Of a stretch of 64,000 nt of DNA, positions 1-13,601 are shown one piece after another; the first letter of the stretch is position 1; every line of letters begins with the position of its first letter. The notes beneath the pieces were generated by a model. It worked only from the letters and a program-made list of their open reading frames with translations, had not been told where the DNA came from and made no database searches. Source of the DNA: Aphrocallistes beatrix (Eukaryota > Porifera > Hexactinellida > Sceptrulophora > Aphrocallistidae); the NCBI GenBank assembly GCA_963281255.1, contig OY725502.1:2418001-2482000 (forward strand), written 5' to 3'. The position numbers and the translations under genes are program-made.

Positions 1-2449
1 CTTTATGTATCTATTGTAAACAAAATGTAAACAAATAATTTATCATATCGATCTGAAAATATGATATTCGAAATCTACACCCCTAAAACCCCATGTCAAC
101 TGTTGGAAGCTAGTTCCTAGACTATTTTTGTCAATTGTTTCCATTTGTTTGCTTTATGTATCAATTGTAAACAAAATTAAACAAATAATTTATCACATCG
201 ATCTAAAATATGATATTCGTAAACTACACCCGTAAACCCCATGTCAACTGTTGGAAGCTAATTTCTATCCTATTTTTGTCAATTGTTTATATTATGTATC
301 TATTGTAAACAAAAGTAAACAAATAATTTATCAAATCGATCTGAATAAATGATATTCGAAATCTACACATCGAAAAACCCCATGTCAACTGTTGGAAGCT
401 AGTTTCTAGACTATTTTTGTCAATTGTTTCCATTTGTTTGCTTTATGTATCAATTGTAAACAAAAGTAACCAAATAATTTATCACATTGATCTGAAAATA
501 TGATATTCGAAATATACACCCCTGAAAACCCCTTGTCAATCGTTGGAAGCTAGTTTCTAGCATATATTTATCAATTGTTTACTTTATGTATCTATTGTAA
601 ACAAAAGTAAACAAATAATTTTTCACATTGATCTGAAAATATGATATTCGATATATACACCCATGAAAACCCCTTGTCAATCGTTGGAAGCAAGTTTCTA
701 GTCTATTTTTGTAATTTGTTTACTTTATGTATCTATTGTAAACAAAAGTAAACAAATAATTTATCACATCGATCTAAAAATATGATATTCGAAAACTACA
801 CCCGTAAACCCCATATCAACTGTTGGAAGCTAGTTCCTAGACTATTTTTGTCAATTGTTTCCATTTGTTTGCTTTATGTATCAATTGTAAACAAAAGTAA
901 CCAAATAATTTATCACATTGATCTGAAAATATGATATTCGAAATATACACCCCTGAAAACCCCTTGTCAATCGTTGGAAGCTAGTTTCTAGCATATATTT
1001 ATCAATTGTTTACTTTATGTATCTATTGTAAACAAAAGTAAACAAATAATTTTTCACATTGATCTGAAAATATGATATTCGATATATACACCCATGAAAA
1101 CCCCTTGTCAATCGTTGGAAGCAAGTTTCTAGTCTATTTTTGTAATTTGTTTACTTTATGTATCTATTGTAAACAAAAGTAAACAAATAATTTATCACAT
1201 CGATCTAAAAATATGATATTCGAAAACTACACCCGTAAACCCCATGTCAACTGTTGGAAGCTAGTTTCTAGCCTATTTTTGATAATTGATTACTTTATGT
1301 ATCTATTGTAAACAAAATGTAAACAAATAATTTATCATATCGATCTGAAAATATGATATTCGAAATCTACACCCCTAAAACCCCATGTCAACTGTTGGAA
1401 GCTAGTTCCTAGACTATTTTTGTCAATTGTTTCCATTGTATACTTTATGTATCAATTGTAAACAAATGTAAACAAATAATTTATCACATTGATCTGAAAA
1501 TATGATATTCGAAATATACACCCCTGAAAACCCCTTGTCAATCGTTGGAAGCTAGTTTCTACCATATTTTTATCAATTGTTTACTTTATGTATCTATTGT
1601 AAACAAAAGTAAACAAATAATTTATCATATCGATCTGAATAAATGATATTCGAAATCTACACCCCTAAGAACCCCATGTCAACTGTTGGAAGCTAGTTTC
1701 TAGCCTATTTTTGATAATTGATTACTTTATGTATCTATTGTAAACAAAATGTAAACAAATAATTTATAATATCGATCTGAAAATATGATATTCGAAATCT
1801 ACACCCCTAAAAACCTCATGTCAACTGTTGGAAGCTAGTTCCTATACTATTTTTGTCAATTATTTCCATTTGTATACTTTATGTATAAATTGTAAACAAA
1901 TGTAAACAAATAATTTATCATATCGATCTGAATAATTGATATTCGAAATCTACACCCCTAAAAACCCCATGTCAACTGTTGGAAGCTAGTTTCTAGACTA
2001 TTTTTGTCAATTGTTTCCATTTGTTTGCTTTATGTATCAATTGTAAACAAAATTAAACAATAATTTATCACATCGATCTGAAAATATGATATTCGTAAAC
2101 TACACCCGTAAACCCCATGTCAACTGTTGGAAGCTAGTTTCTTTCCTATTTTTGTCAATTGTTTATATTATGTATCTATTGTAAACAAAAGTAAACAAAT
2201 AATTTATCATATCGATCTGAATAAATGATATTCGAAATCTACACCCCTAAAACCCCATGTCAACTGTTGGAAGCTAGTTTCTGGACTATTTTTGTCAATT
2301 GTTTCCATTTGTTTGCTTTATGTATCAATTGTAAACAAAAGCAAACAATTAATTTATCACATTGATCTGAAAATATGATATTCGAAATATACACGCCTAA
2401 AAACCCTTTGTCAACCGTTGGAAGCAAGTTTCTAGTCTATTTTTGTAAT
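1..2449 (+). repeat. Left mixed block of the array
   Basis: Short and long D-like and A-like monomers alternate with a CCCCTTGTCAATCG form. Many have CAAAATGTAAACA (one base longer than CAAAAGTAAACA), GCTAGTTCCTA, or TTGATAATTGATTAC tails, which are rare beyond 10 kb. TCAATCGTTGG monomers near 540, 670, 960, 1090 and 1530 resemble the right-end F type in this segment but lack CTGAATATCCC. No gene or non-satellite sequence is visible. Confidence 0.85.
406..1267 (+). repeat. Tandem duplication, 431-bp period (three monomers)
   Basis: Bases 406-836 and 837-1267 match in register. Both copies share unusual variants such as AAAAGTAACCAAATA, CATATATTTATC, ATTTTTCACATTG and ATTCGATATATACACCCATG. 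The differences seen are at the end of the unit: CCATATC versus CCATGTC at 815/1246, and TTCCTAG versus TTTCTAG. 431 bp corresponds to two short monomers and one long one with small deletions. Confidence 0.85.
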
Positions 2450-5400
2450 TTGTTTACTTTATGTATCTATTGTAAACAAAAGTAAACAAATAATTTATCA
2501 TATCGATCTGAATAAATGATATTCGAAATCTACACCCCTAAGAACCCCATGTCAACTGTTGGAAGCTAGTTTCTAGCCTATTTTTGATAATTGATTACTT
2601 TATGTATCTATTGTAAACAAAATGTAAACAAATAATTTATCATATCGATCTGAAAATATGATATTCGAAATCTACACCCCTAAAAACCTCATGTCAACTG
2701 TTGGAAGCTAGTTCCTATACTATTTTTGTCAATTAGTTCCATTTGTATACTTTATGTATAAATTGTAAACAAATGTAAACAAATAATTTATCACATTGAT
2801 CTGAAAATATGATATTCGAAATATACACGCCTAAAACCCTTTGTCAACCGTTGGAAGCTAGTTTCTGGACTATTTTTGTCATTTGTTTCCATTTGTTTGC
2901 TTTATGTATCAAATGTAAACAAAAGTAAACAAATATTTTATCACATTGATCTGAAAATATGATATTCGAAATATACACGCCTAAAACCCTTTGTCAACCG
3001 TTGGAAGCTAGTTTCTAGCCTATTTTTGACAATTGATTACTTTATGTATCTATTGTAAACAAAAGTAAACAAATAATTTATTACATCGATCTAAAAATAT
3101 GATATTCGAAAACTACACCCGTAAAACCCCATGTCAACTGTTGGAAGCTAGTTTCTACCCTATTTTTGTCAATTGTTTACATTATGTATCTATTGTAAAC
3201 AAAAGTAAACAAATAATTTATCATATCGATCTGAATAAATGATGTTCGAAATCTACAACCCTGAAAACCCCTTGTCAACCGTTGGAAGCTAGTTTCTCGC
3301 ATATTTTTGTCAATTGTTTACATTATGTATCTATTGTAAACAAAAGTAAACAAATAATTTATCACATCGATCTAAAAATATGATATTCGAAAACTACACC
3401 CGTAAAACCCCATGTCAACTGTTGGAAGCTAGTTTCTAGCCTATTTTTGACAATTGATTACTTTATGTATCAATCGTAAACAAAAGTAAACAAATAATTT
3501 ATCATATCGATCTGAAAATATGATATTCGAAATCTACACCCCTAAAACCTCATGTCAACTGTTGGAAGCTAGTTCCTATACTATTTTTGTCAATTATTTC
3601 CATTTGTATACTTTATGTATAAATTGTAAACAAATGTAAACAAATAATTTATCATATCGATCTGAATAATTGATATTCGAAATCTACACTCCTAAAAACC
3701 CCATGTCAACTGTTGGAAGCTAGTTTCTAGCCTATTTTTGATAATTGATTACTTTATGTATCTATTGTAAACAAAATGTAAACAAATAATTTATCATATC
3801 GATCTGAAAATATGATATTCGAAATCTACACCCCTAAAAACCTCATGTCAACTGTTGGAAGCTAGTTCCTATACTATTTTTGTCAATTATTTCCATTTGT
3901 ATACTTTATGTATAAATTGTAAACAAATGTAAACAAATAATTTATCATATCGATCTGAATAATTGATATTCGAAATCTACACCCCTAAAAACCCCATGTC
4001 AACTGTTGGAAGCTAGTTTCTAGACTATTTTTGTCAATTGTTTCCATTTGTTTGCTTTATGTATCAATTGTAAACAAAATTAAACAAATAATTTATCACA
4101 TCGATCTGAAAATATGATATTCGTAAACTACACCCGTAAACCCCATGTCAACTGTTGGAAGCTAGTTTCTATCCTATTTTTGTCAATTGTTTATATTATG
4201 TATCTATTGTAAACAAAAGTAAACAAATAATTTATCATATCGATCTGAATAAATGATATTCGAAATCTACACCCCTAAAAACCCCATGTCAACTGTTGGA
4301 AGCTAGTTTCTGGACTATTTTTGTCATTTGTTTCCATTTGTTTGCTTTATGTATCAAATGTAAACAAAAGTAAACAAATATTTTATCACATTGATCTGAA
4401 AATATGATATTCGAAATATACACGCCTAAAACCCTTTGTCAACCGTTGGAAGCTAGTTTCTAGCCTATTTTTGACAATTGATTACTTTATGTATCTATTG
4501 TAAACAAAAGTAAACAAATAATTTATTACATCGATCTAAAAATATGATATTCGAAAACTACACCCGTAAAACCCCATGTCAACTGTTGGAAGCTAGTTTC
4601 TACCCTATTTTTGTCAATTGTTTACATTATGTATCTATTGTAAACAAAAGTAAACAAATAATTTATCATATCGATCTGAATAAATGATGTTCGAAATCTA
4701 CAACCCTGAAAACCCCTTGTCAACCGTTGGAAGCTAGTTTCTCGCATATTTTTGTCAATTGTTTACATTATGTATCTATTGTAAACAAAAGTAAACAAAT
4801 AATTTATCACATCGATCTAAAAATATGATATTCGAAAACTACACCCGTAAAACCCCATGTCAACTGTTGGAAGCTAGTTTCTAGCCTATTTTTGACAATT
4901 GATTACTTTATGTATCAATCGTAAACAAAAGTAAACAAATAATTTATCATATCGATCTGAAAATATGATATTCGAAATCTACACCCCTAAAAACCTCATG
5001 TCAACTGTTGGAAGCTAGTTCCTATACTATTTTTGTCAATTATTTCCATTTGTATACTTTATGTATAAATTGTAAACAAATGTAAACAAATAATTTATCA
5101 TATCGATCTGAATAATTGATATTCGAAATCTACACTCCTAAAAACCCCATGTCAACTGTTGGAAGCTAGTTTCTAGACTATTTTTGTCAATTGTTTCCAT
5201 TTGTTTGCTTTATGTATCAATTGTAAACAAAATTAAACAAATAATTTATCACATCGATCTGAAAATATGATATTCGTAAACTACACCCGTAAACCCCATG
5301 TCAACTGTTGGAAGCTAGTTTCTATCCTATTTTTGTCAATTGTTTATATTATGTATCTATTGTAAACAAAAGTAAACAAATGATTTATCATATCGATCTG

Positions 5401-8400
5401 AATAAATGATATTCGAAATCTACACCCCTAAAACCCCATGTCAACTGTTGGAAACTAGTTTCTGGACTATTTTTGTCAATTGTTTCCATTTGTTTGCTTT
5501 ATGTATCAATTGTAAACAAAAGCAAACAATTAATTTATCACATTGATCTGAAAATATGATATTCGAAATATACACGCCTAAAAACCCTTTGTCAACCGTT
5601 GGAAGCAAGTTTCTAGTCTATTTTTGTAATTTGTTTACTTTATGTATCTATTGTAAACAAAAGTAAACAAATAATTTATCACATCATCTAAAAATATGAT
5701 ATTCGAAAACTACACCCGTAAAACCCCATGTCAACTGTTGGAAGCTAGTTTCTAGCATATTTTTGTCAATTGTTTACATTATGTATCTATTGTAAACAAA
5801 AGTAAACAAATAATTTATCACATCGATCTAAAAATATGATATTCGAAAACTACACCCGTAAAACCCCATGTCAACTGTTGGAAGTTAGTTTCTAGCCTAT
5901 TTTTGTCAATTGTTTCCATTTGTTTGCTTTATGTATCAATTGTAAACAAAAGTAAACAAATATTTTATCACATTGATCTGAAAATATGATATTCGAAATA
6001 TACACGCCTAAAACCCTTTGTCAACCGTTGGAAGCTAGTTTCTAGCCTATTTTTGACAATTGATTACTTTATATATCTATTGTAAACCAAAGTAAACAAA
6101 TAATTTATCACATCGATCTGATAATATGATATTCGAAATATACACGCCTAAAACCCTTTGTCAACCGTTGGAAGCTAGTTTCTAGCCTATTTTTGACAAT
6201 TGTTTACTTTATGTATCTATTGTAAACAAAAGTAAACAAATAATTTATCATATCGATCTGAATAAATGATATTCGAAATCTACACCCCTAAGAACCCCAT
6301 GTCAACTGTTGGAAGCTAGTTTCTAGCCTATTTTTGATAATTGATTACTTTATGTATCTATTGTAAACAAAATGTAAACAAATAATTTATCATATCGATC
6401 TGAAAATATGATATTCGAAATCTACACCCCTAAAAACCTCATGTCAACTGTTGGAAGCTAGTTCCTATACTATTTTTGTCAATTAGTTCCATTTGTATAC
6501 TTTATGTATAAATTGTAAACAAATGTAAACAAATAATTTATCACATTGATCTGAAAATATGATATTCGAAATATACACGCCTAAAACCCTTTGTCAACCG
6601 TTGGAAGCTAGTTTCTGGACTATTTTTGTCATTTGTTTCCATTTGTTTGCTTTATGTATCAAATGTAAACAAAAGTAAACAAATATTTTATCACATTGAT
6701 CTGAAAATATGATATTCGAAATATACACGCCTAAAACCCTTTGTCAACCGTTGGAAGCTAGTTTCTAGCCTATTTTTGACAATTGATTACTTTATGTATC
6801 TATTGTAAACAAAAGTAAACAAATAATTTATTACATCGATCTAAAAATATGATATTCGAAAACTACACCCGTAAAACCCCATGTCAACTGTTGGAAGCTA
6901 GTTTCTACCCTATTTTTGTCAATTGTTTACATTATGTATCTATTGTAAACAAAAGTAAACAAATAATTTATCATATCGATCTGAATAAATGATGTTCGAA
7001 ATCTACAACCCTGAAAACCCCTTGTCAACCGTTGGAAGCTAGTTTCTCGCATATTTTTGTCAATTGTTTACATTATGTATCTATTGTAAACAAAAGTAAA
7101 CAAATAATTTATCACATCGATCTAAAAATATGATATTCGAAAACTACACCCGTAAAACCCCATGTCAACTGTTGGAAGCTAGTTTCTAGCCTATTTTTGA
7201 CAATTGATTACTTTATGTATCAATCGTAAACAAAAGTAAACAAATAATTTATCATATCGATCTGAAAATATGATATTCGAAATCTACACCCCTAAAACCT
7301 CATGTCAACTGTTGGAAGCTAGTTCCTATACTATTTTTGTCAATTATTTCCATTTGTATACTTTATGTATAAATTGTAAACAAATGTAAACAAATAATTT
7401 ATCATATCGATCTGAATAATTGATATTCGAAATCTACACTCCTAAAAACCCCATGTCAACTGTTGGAAGCTAGTTTCTAGCCTATTTTTGATAATTGATT
7501 ACTTTATGTATCTATTGTAAACAAAATGTAAACAAATAATTTATCATATCGATCTGAAAATATGATATTCGAAATCTACACCCCTAAAAACCTCATGTCA
7601 ACTGTTGGAAGCTAGTTCCTATACTATTTTTGTCAATTATTTCCATTTGTATACTTTATGTATAAATTGTAAACAAATGTAAACAAATAATTTATCATAT
7701 CGATCTGAATAATTGATATTCGAAATCTACACCCCTAAAAACCCCATGTCAACTGTTGGAAGCTAGTTTCTAGACTATTTTTGTCAATTGTTTCCATTTG
7801 TTTGCTTTATGTATCAATTGTAAACAAAATTAAACAAATAATTTATCACATCGATCTGAAAATATGATATTCGTAAACTACACCCGTAAACCCCATGTCA
7901 ACTGTTGGAAGCTAGTTTCTATCCTATTTTTGTCAATTGTTTATATTATGTATCTATTGTAAACAAAAGTAAACAAATAATTTATCATATCGATCTGAAT
8001 AAATGATATTCGAAATCTACACCCCTAAAAACCCCATGTCAACTGTTGGAAGCTAGTTTCTGGACTATTTTTGTCATTTGTTTCCATTTGTTTGCTTTAT
8101 GTATCAAATGTAAACAAAAGTAAACAAATATTTTATCACATTGATCTGAAAATATGATATTCGAAATATACACGCCTAAAACCCTTTGTCAACCGTTGGA
8201 AGCTAGTTTCTAGCCTATTTTTGACAATTGATTACTTTATGTATCTATTGTAAACAAAAGTAAACAAATAATTTATTACATCGATCTAAAAATATGATAT
8301 TCGAAAACTACACCCGTAAAACCCCATGTCAACTGTTGGAAGCTAGTTTCTACCCTATTTTTGTCAATTGTTTACATTATGTATCTATTGTAAACAAAAG

Positions 8401-9952
8401 TAAACAAATAATTTATCATATCGATCTGAATAAATGATGTTCGAAATCTACAACCCTGAAAACCCCTTGTCAACCGTTGGAAGCTAGTTTCTCGCATATT
8501 TTTGTCAATTGTTTACATTATGTATCTATTGTAAACAAAAGTAAACAAATAATTTATCACATCGATCTAAAAATATGATATTCGAAAACTACACCCGTAA
8601 AACCCCATGTCAACTGTTGGAAGCTAGTTTCTAGCCTATTTTTGACAATTGATTACTTTATGTATCAATCGTAAACAAAAGTAAACAAATAATTTATCAT
8701 ATCGATCTGAAAATATGATATTCGAAATCTACACCCCTAAAAACCTCATGTCAACTGTTGGAAGCTAGTTCCTATACTATTTTTGTCAATTATTTCCATT
8801 TGTATACTTTATGTATAAATTGTAAACAAATGTAAACAAATAATTTATCATATCGATCTGAATAATTGATATTCGAAATCTACACTCCTAAAAACCCCAT
8901 GTCAACTGTTGGAAGCTAGTTTCTAGACTATTTTTGTCAATTGTTTCCATTTGTTTGCTTTATGTATCAATTGTAAACAAAATTAAACAAATAATTTATC
9001 ACATCGATCTGAAAATATGATATTCGTAAACTACACCCGTAAACCCCATGTCAACTGTTGGAAGCTAGTTTCTATCCTATTTTTGTCAATTGTTTATATT
9101 ATGTATCTATTGTAAACAAAAGTAAACAAATGATTTATCATATCGATCTGAATAAATGATATTCGAAATCTACACCCCTAAAACCCCATGTCAACTGTTG
9201 GAAACTAGTTTCTGGACTATTTTTGTCAATTGTTTCCATTTGTTTGCTTTATGTATCAATTGTAAACAAAAGCAAACAATTAATTTATCACATTGATCTG
9301 AAAATATGATATTCGAAATATACACGCCTAAAAACCCTTTGTCAACCGTTGGAAGCAAGTTTCTAGTCTATTTTTGTAATTTGTTTACTTTATGTATCTA
9401 TTGTAAACAAAAGTAAACAAATAATTTATCACATCATCTAAAAATATGATATTCGAAAACTACACCCGTAAAACCCCATGTCAACTGTTGGAAGCTAGTT
9501 TCTAGCATATTTTTGTCAATTGTTTACATTATGTATCTATTGTAAACAAAAGTAAACAAATAATTTATCACATCGATCTAAAAATATGATATTCGAAAAC
9601 TACACCCGTAAAACCCCATGTCAACTGTTGGAAGTTAGTTTCTAGCCTATTTTTGTCAATTGTTTCCATTTGTTTGCTTTATGTATCAATTGTAAACAAA
9701 AGTAAACAAATATTTTATCACATTGATCTGAAAATATGATATTCGAAATATACACGCCTAAAACCCTTTGTCAACCGTTGGAAGCTAGTTTCTAGCCTAT
9801 TTTTGACAATTGATTACTTTATATATCTATTGTAAACCAAAGTAAACAAATAATTTATCACATCGATCTGATAATATGATATTCGAAATATACACGCCTA
9901 AAACCCTTTGTCAACCGTTGGAAGCTAGTTTCTAGCCTATTTTTGACAATTG
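2450..9952 (+). repeat. 3,750-bp unit present twice in tandem
   Basis: Bases 2450-6202 correspond to 6200-9952 at a constant offset of 3,750 with no indel. Every line pair I compared was identical, including private variants such as CTTTATATATC near 6070/9820, GGAAACTAG near 5450/9200, AAATGATTTATC near 5380/9130, and ATCTGATAATATG near 6120/9870. The unit holds about 26 monomers. Identity stops at 2449/6199 (TGTAATT versus TGACAAT) and at 6203/9953 (TGTTTAC versus TGATTAC). The duplication is either very recent or an assembly duplication. Confidence 0.9.
2850..5176 (+). repeat. Nested 1,445/1,446-bp repeat inside the 3,750-bp unit
   Basis: Bases 2850-3730 match 4295-5176, with offset 1,445 changing to 1,446 at a single A indel (CCTAAAACCTC near 3541 versus CCTAAAAACCTC near 4986). 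Shared rare variants include TATCAAATGTAAAC, GATGTTCGAAATCTACAACC and AATAATTGATATTCG. The same pair recurs 3,750 bp downstream (near 6600-8926), so this repeat predates the larger duplication. Confidence 0.85.
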
Positions 9953-10845
9953 ATTACTTTATGTATCTATTGTAAACAAAAGTAAACAAATAATTTATTA
10001 CATCGATCTAAAAATATGATATTCGAAAACTACACCCGTAAAACCCCATGTCAACTGTTGGAAGCTAGTTTCTAGCCTATTTTTGTCAATTGTTTACATT
10101 ATGTATCTATTGTAAACAAAAGTAAACAAATACTTTATCATATCGATCTGAATAAATGATGTTCGAAATCTACAACCCTGAAAACCCCTTGTCAACCGTT
10201 GGAAGCTAGTTTCTCGCATATTTTTGTCAATTGTTTACATTATGTATCTATTGTAAACAAAAGTAAACAAATAATTTATCACATTGATCTGAAAATATGA
10301 TATTCGAAATATACACGCCTAAAACCCTTTGTCAACCGTTGGAAGCTAGTTTCTAGCCTATTTTTGACAATTGATTACTTTATATATCTATTGTAAACCA
10401 AAGTAAACAAATAATTTATCACATCGATCTGATAATATGATATTCGAAATATACACGCCTAAAACCCTTTGTCAACCGTTGGAAGCTAGTTTCTAGCCTA
10501 TTTTTGACAATTGATTACTTTATGTATCTATTGTAAACAAAAGTAAACAAATAATTTATTACATCGATCTAAAAATATGATATTCGAAAACTACACCCGT
10601 AAAACCCCATGTCAACTGTTGGAAGCTAGTTTCTAGCCTATTTTTGTCAATTGTTTACATTATGTATCTATTGTAAACAAAAGTAAACAAATACTTTATC
10701 ATATCGATCTGAATAAATGATGTTCGAAATCTACAACCCTGAAAACCCCTTGTCTACCGTTGGAAGCTAGTTTCTCGCATATTTTTGTCAATTGTTTACA
10801 TTATGTATCTATTGTAAACAAAAGTAAACAAATAATTTATCACAT
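9714..10845 (+). repeat. Tandem duplication, 561-bp period (four monomers)
   Basis: Bases 9714-10284 match 10275-10845. Rare shared markers are CTTTATATATC with GTAAACCAAAG (near 9818 and 10379), ATCTGATAATATG, and AAATACTTTATC. One difference seen is TGTCAACCG versus TGTCTACCG (near 10193/10754). This copy extends the end of the second 3,750-bp unit. Confidence 0.85.
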
Positions 10846-13601
10846 CGATCTAAAAATATGATATTCGAAAACTACACCCGTAAAACCCCATGTCAACTGT
10901 TGGAAGCTTGTTTCTAGCCTATTTTTGACAATTGATTACTTTATGTATCAATCGTAAACAAAAGTAAACAAATAATTTATCATATCGATCTGAATAAATG
11001 ATGTTCGAAATCTACACCCCTGAAAACCCCTTGTCAACCGTTGGAATCTAGTTTCTCGCCTATTTTTGTCAATTGTTTACTTTATGTATCTATTGTAAAC
11101 AAAAGCAAACAAATAATTTATCACATTGATCTGAAAATATGATATTCGAAATATACTCGCCTAAAAACCCTTTGTCAACCGTTGGAAACAAGTTTCTAGT
11201 CTATTTTTGTAATTTGTTTACTTTATGTATCTATTGTAAACAAAAGTAAACAAATAATTTATCACATCATCTAAAAATATGATATTCGAAAACTACACCC
11301 GTAAACCCCATGTCAACTGTTGGAAGCTAGTTTCTAGCCTATTTTTGTCAATTGTTTACATTATGTATCTATTGTAAACAAAAGTAAACAAATAATTTAT
11401 CACATCGATCTAAAATATGATATTCGAAAACTACCCTCGTAAAACCCGATGTCAACTGTTGGAAGCTAGTTTCTAGCCTATTTTTGACAATTGATTACTT
11501 TATGTATCAATCGTAAACAAAAGTAAACAAATAATTTATCATATCGATTTGAGAATATGATATTCGAAATTGTCACCCCTAAAAACACCCATGTTAACTG
11601 TTGGAAGCTAGTTTCTAGCCTATTTTTGTCAATTGGTTACTTTATGTATCTATTGTAAACCAAAGTAAACAAATAATTTATCACATCGATCTGAAAATAT
11701 GATATTCGAAATATACACGCCTAAAACCCCATGTCAACTATTGGAAGCTAGTTTCTATCCTATTTTTGTCAATTGTTTATATTATGTATCTATTGTAAAC
11801 AAAAGTAAACAAATAATTTATCATATCGATCTGAATAAATGATATTCGAAATCTACACCCCTAAAAACCCCATGTCAACTGTTGGAAGCTAGTTTCTGGA
11901 TTATTTTTGTCAATTGTTTCCATTTGTTTGCTTTATGTATCAATTGTAAACAAAAGCAAACAAATAATTTATCACATTGATCTGAAAATATGATATTCGA
12001 AATATACACGCCTAAAAACCCTTTGTCAACCGTTGGAAGCAAGTTTCTAGTCTATTTTTGTAATTTGTTTACTTTATGTATCTATTGTAAACAAAAGTGA
12101 ACAAATAATTTATCATATCGGTCTGAATAAATGATGTTCGAAATCTACACCCCTGAAAACCCCTTGTCAACCGTTGGAAGCTAGTTTCTCGCCTATTTTT
12201 GTAATTTGACTACTTTATGTATCTATTGTAAACAAAAGTAAACAAATAATTTATCACATCATCTAAAATATGATATTCGAAAACTACACCCGTAAACCCC
12301 ATGTCAACTGTTGGAAGCTAGTTTCTAGCCTATTTTTGTCTATTGTTTACATTATGTATCTATTGTAAACAAAAGTAAACAAATAATTTATCACATCGAT
12401 CTGAAAATATGATATTCGAAATATACACGCCTAAAACCCTTTGTCAACCGTTGGAAGCTAGTTTCTAGACTATTTTTGTCAATTGTTTCCATTTGTTTGC
12501 TTTATGTATCAATTGTAAACAAAAGTAAACAAATATTTTATCACATTGATCTGAAAATATGATATTCGATATATACACGCCTAAAAACCCTTTGTCAACC
12601 GTTCGAAGCAAGTTTCTAGTCTATTTTTGTAATTTGTTTACTTTATGTATCTATTGTCAACAAAAGTAAACAAATAATTTATCACATCGATCTGAAAATA
12701 TGATATTCGAAATATACACGCCTAAAACCCTTTATCAACCGTTGGAAGCTAGTTTCTAGCCTATTTTTGACAATTGATTACTTTATGTATCTATTGTAAA
12801 CAAAAGTAAACAAATAGTTTATTACATCGATCTAAAAATATGATATTCGAAAACTACACCCGTAAAACCCCATGTCAACTATTGGAAGCTAGTTTCTATC
12901 CTATTTTTGTCAATTGTTTATATTATGTATCTATTGTAAACAAAAGTAAACAAATAATTTATCATATCGATCTGAATAAATGATATTCGAAATCTACACC
13001 CCTAAAAACCCCATGTCAACTGTTGGAAGCTAGTTTCTGGATTATTTTTGTCAATTGTTTCCATTTATTTGCTTTATGTATCAATTGTAAACAAAAGCAA
13101 ACAAATAATTTATCACATTGATCTGAAAATATGATATTCGAAATATACACGCCTAAAAACCCTTTGTCAACCGTTGGAAGCAAGTTTCTAGTCTATTTTT
13201 GTAATTTGTTTACTTTATGTATCTATTGTAAACAAAAGTGAACAAATAATTTATCACATCATCTAAAAATATGATATTCGAAAACTACACCCGTAAAACC
13301 CCATGTCAACTGTTGGAAGCTAGTTTCTAGCCTATTTTTGTCAATTGTTTACATTATGTATCTATTGTAAACAAAAGTAAACAAATAATTTATCATATCG
13401 ATCGGAATAAATGATGTTCGAAATCTACACCCCTGAAAACCCCTTGTCAACCGTTGGAAGCTAGTTTCTCGCATATTTTTGTCAATTGTTTACATTATGT
13501 ATCTATTGTAAACAAAAGTAAACAAATAATTTATCACATCGATCTAAAAATATGATATTCGAAAACTACACCCGTAAAACCCCATGTCAACTGTTGGAAA
13601 C
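10846..13601 (+). repeat. Patchwork block with a 1,141-bp spaced duplication
   Basis: All monomers are satellite of A, B, C, D and early E types, with no long-range HOR covering the whole block. Bases of about 11727-12114 match about 12868-13255 (offset 1,141, eight monomers), sharing CAACTATTGGAAG, TTTATATTATG and TTTCTGGATTATTTTTG. Other monomers carry private changes such as ATACTCGCC near 11155 and CTACCCTCG near 11432. No gene is seen. Confidence 0.75.
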
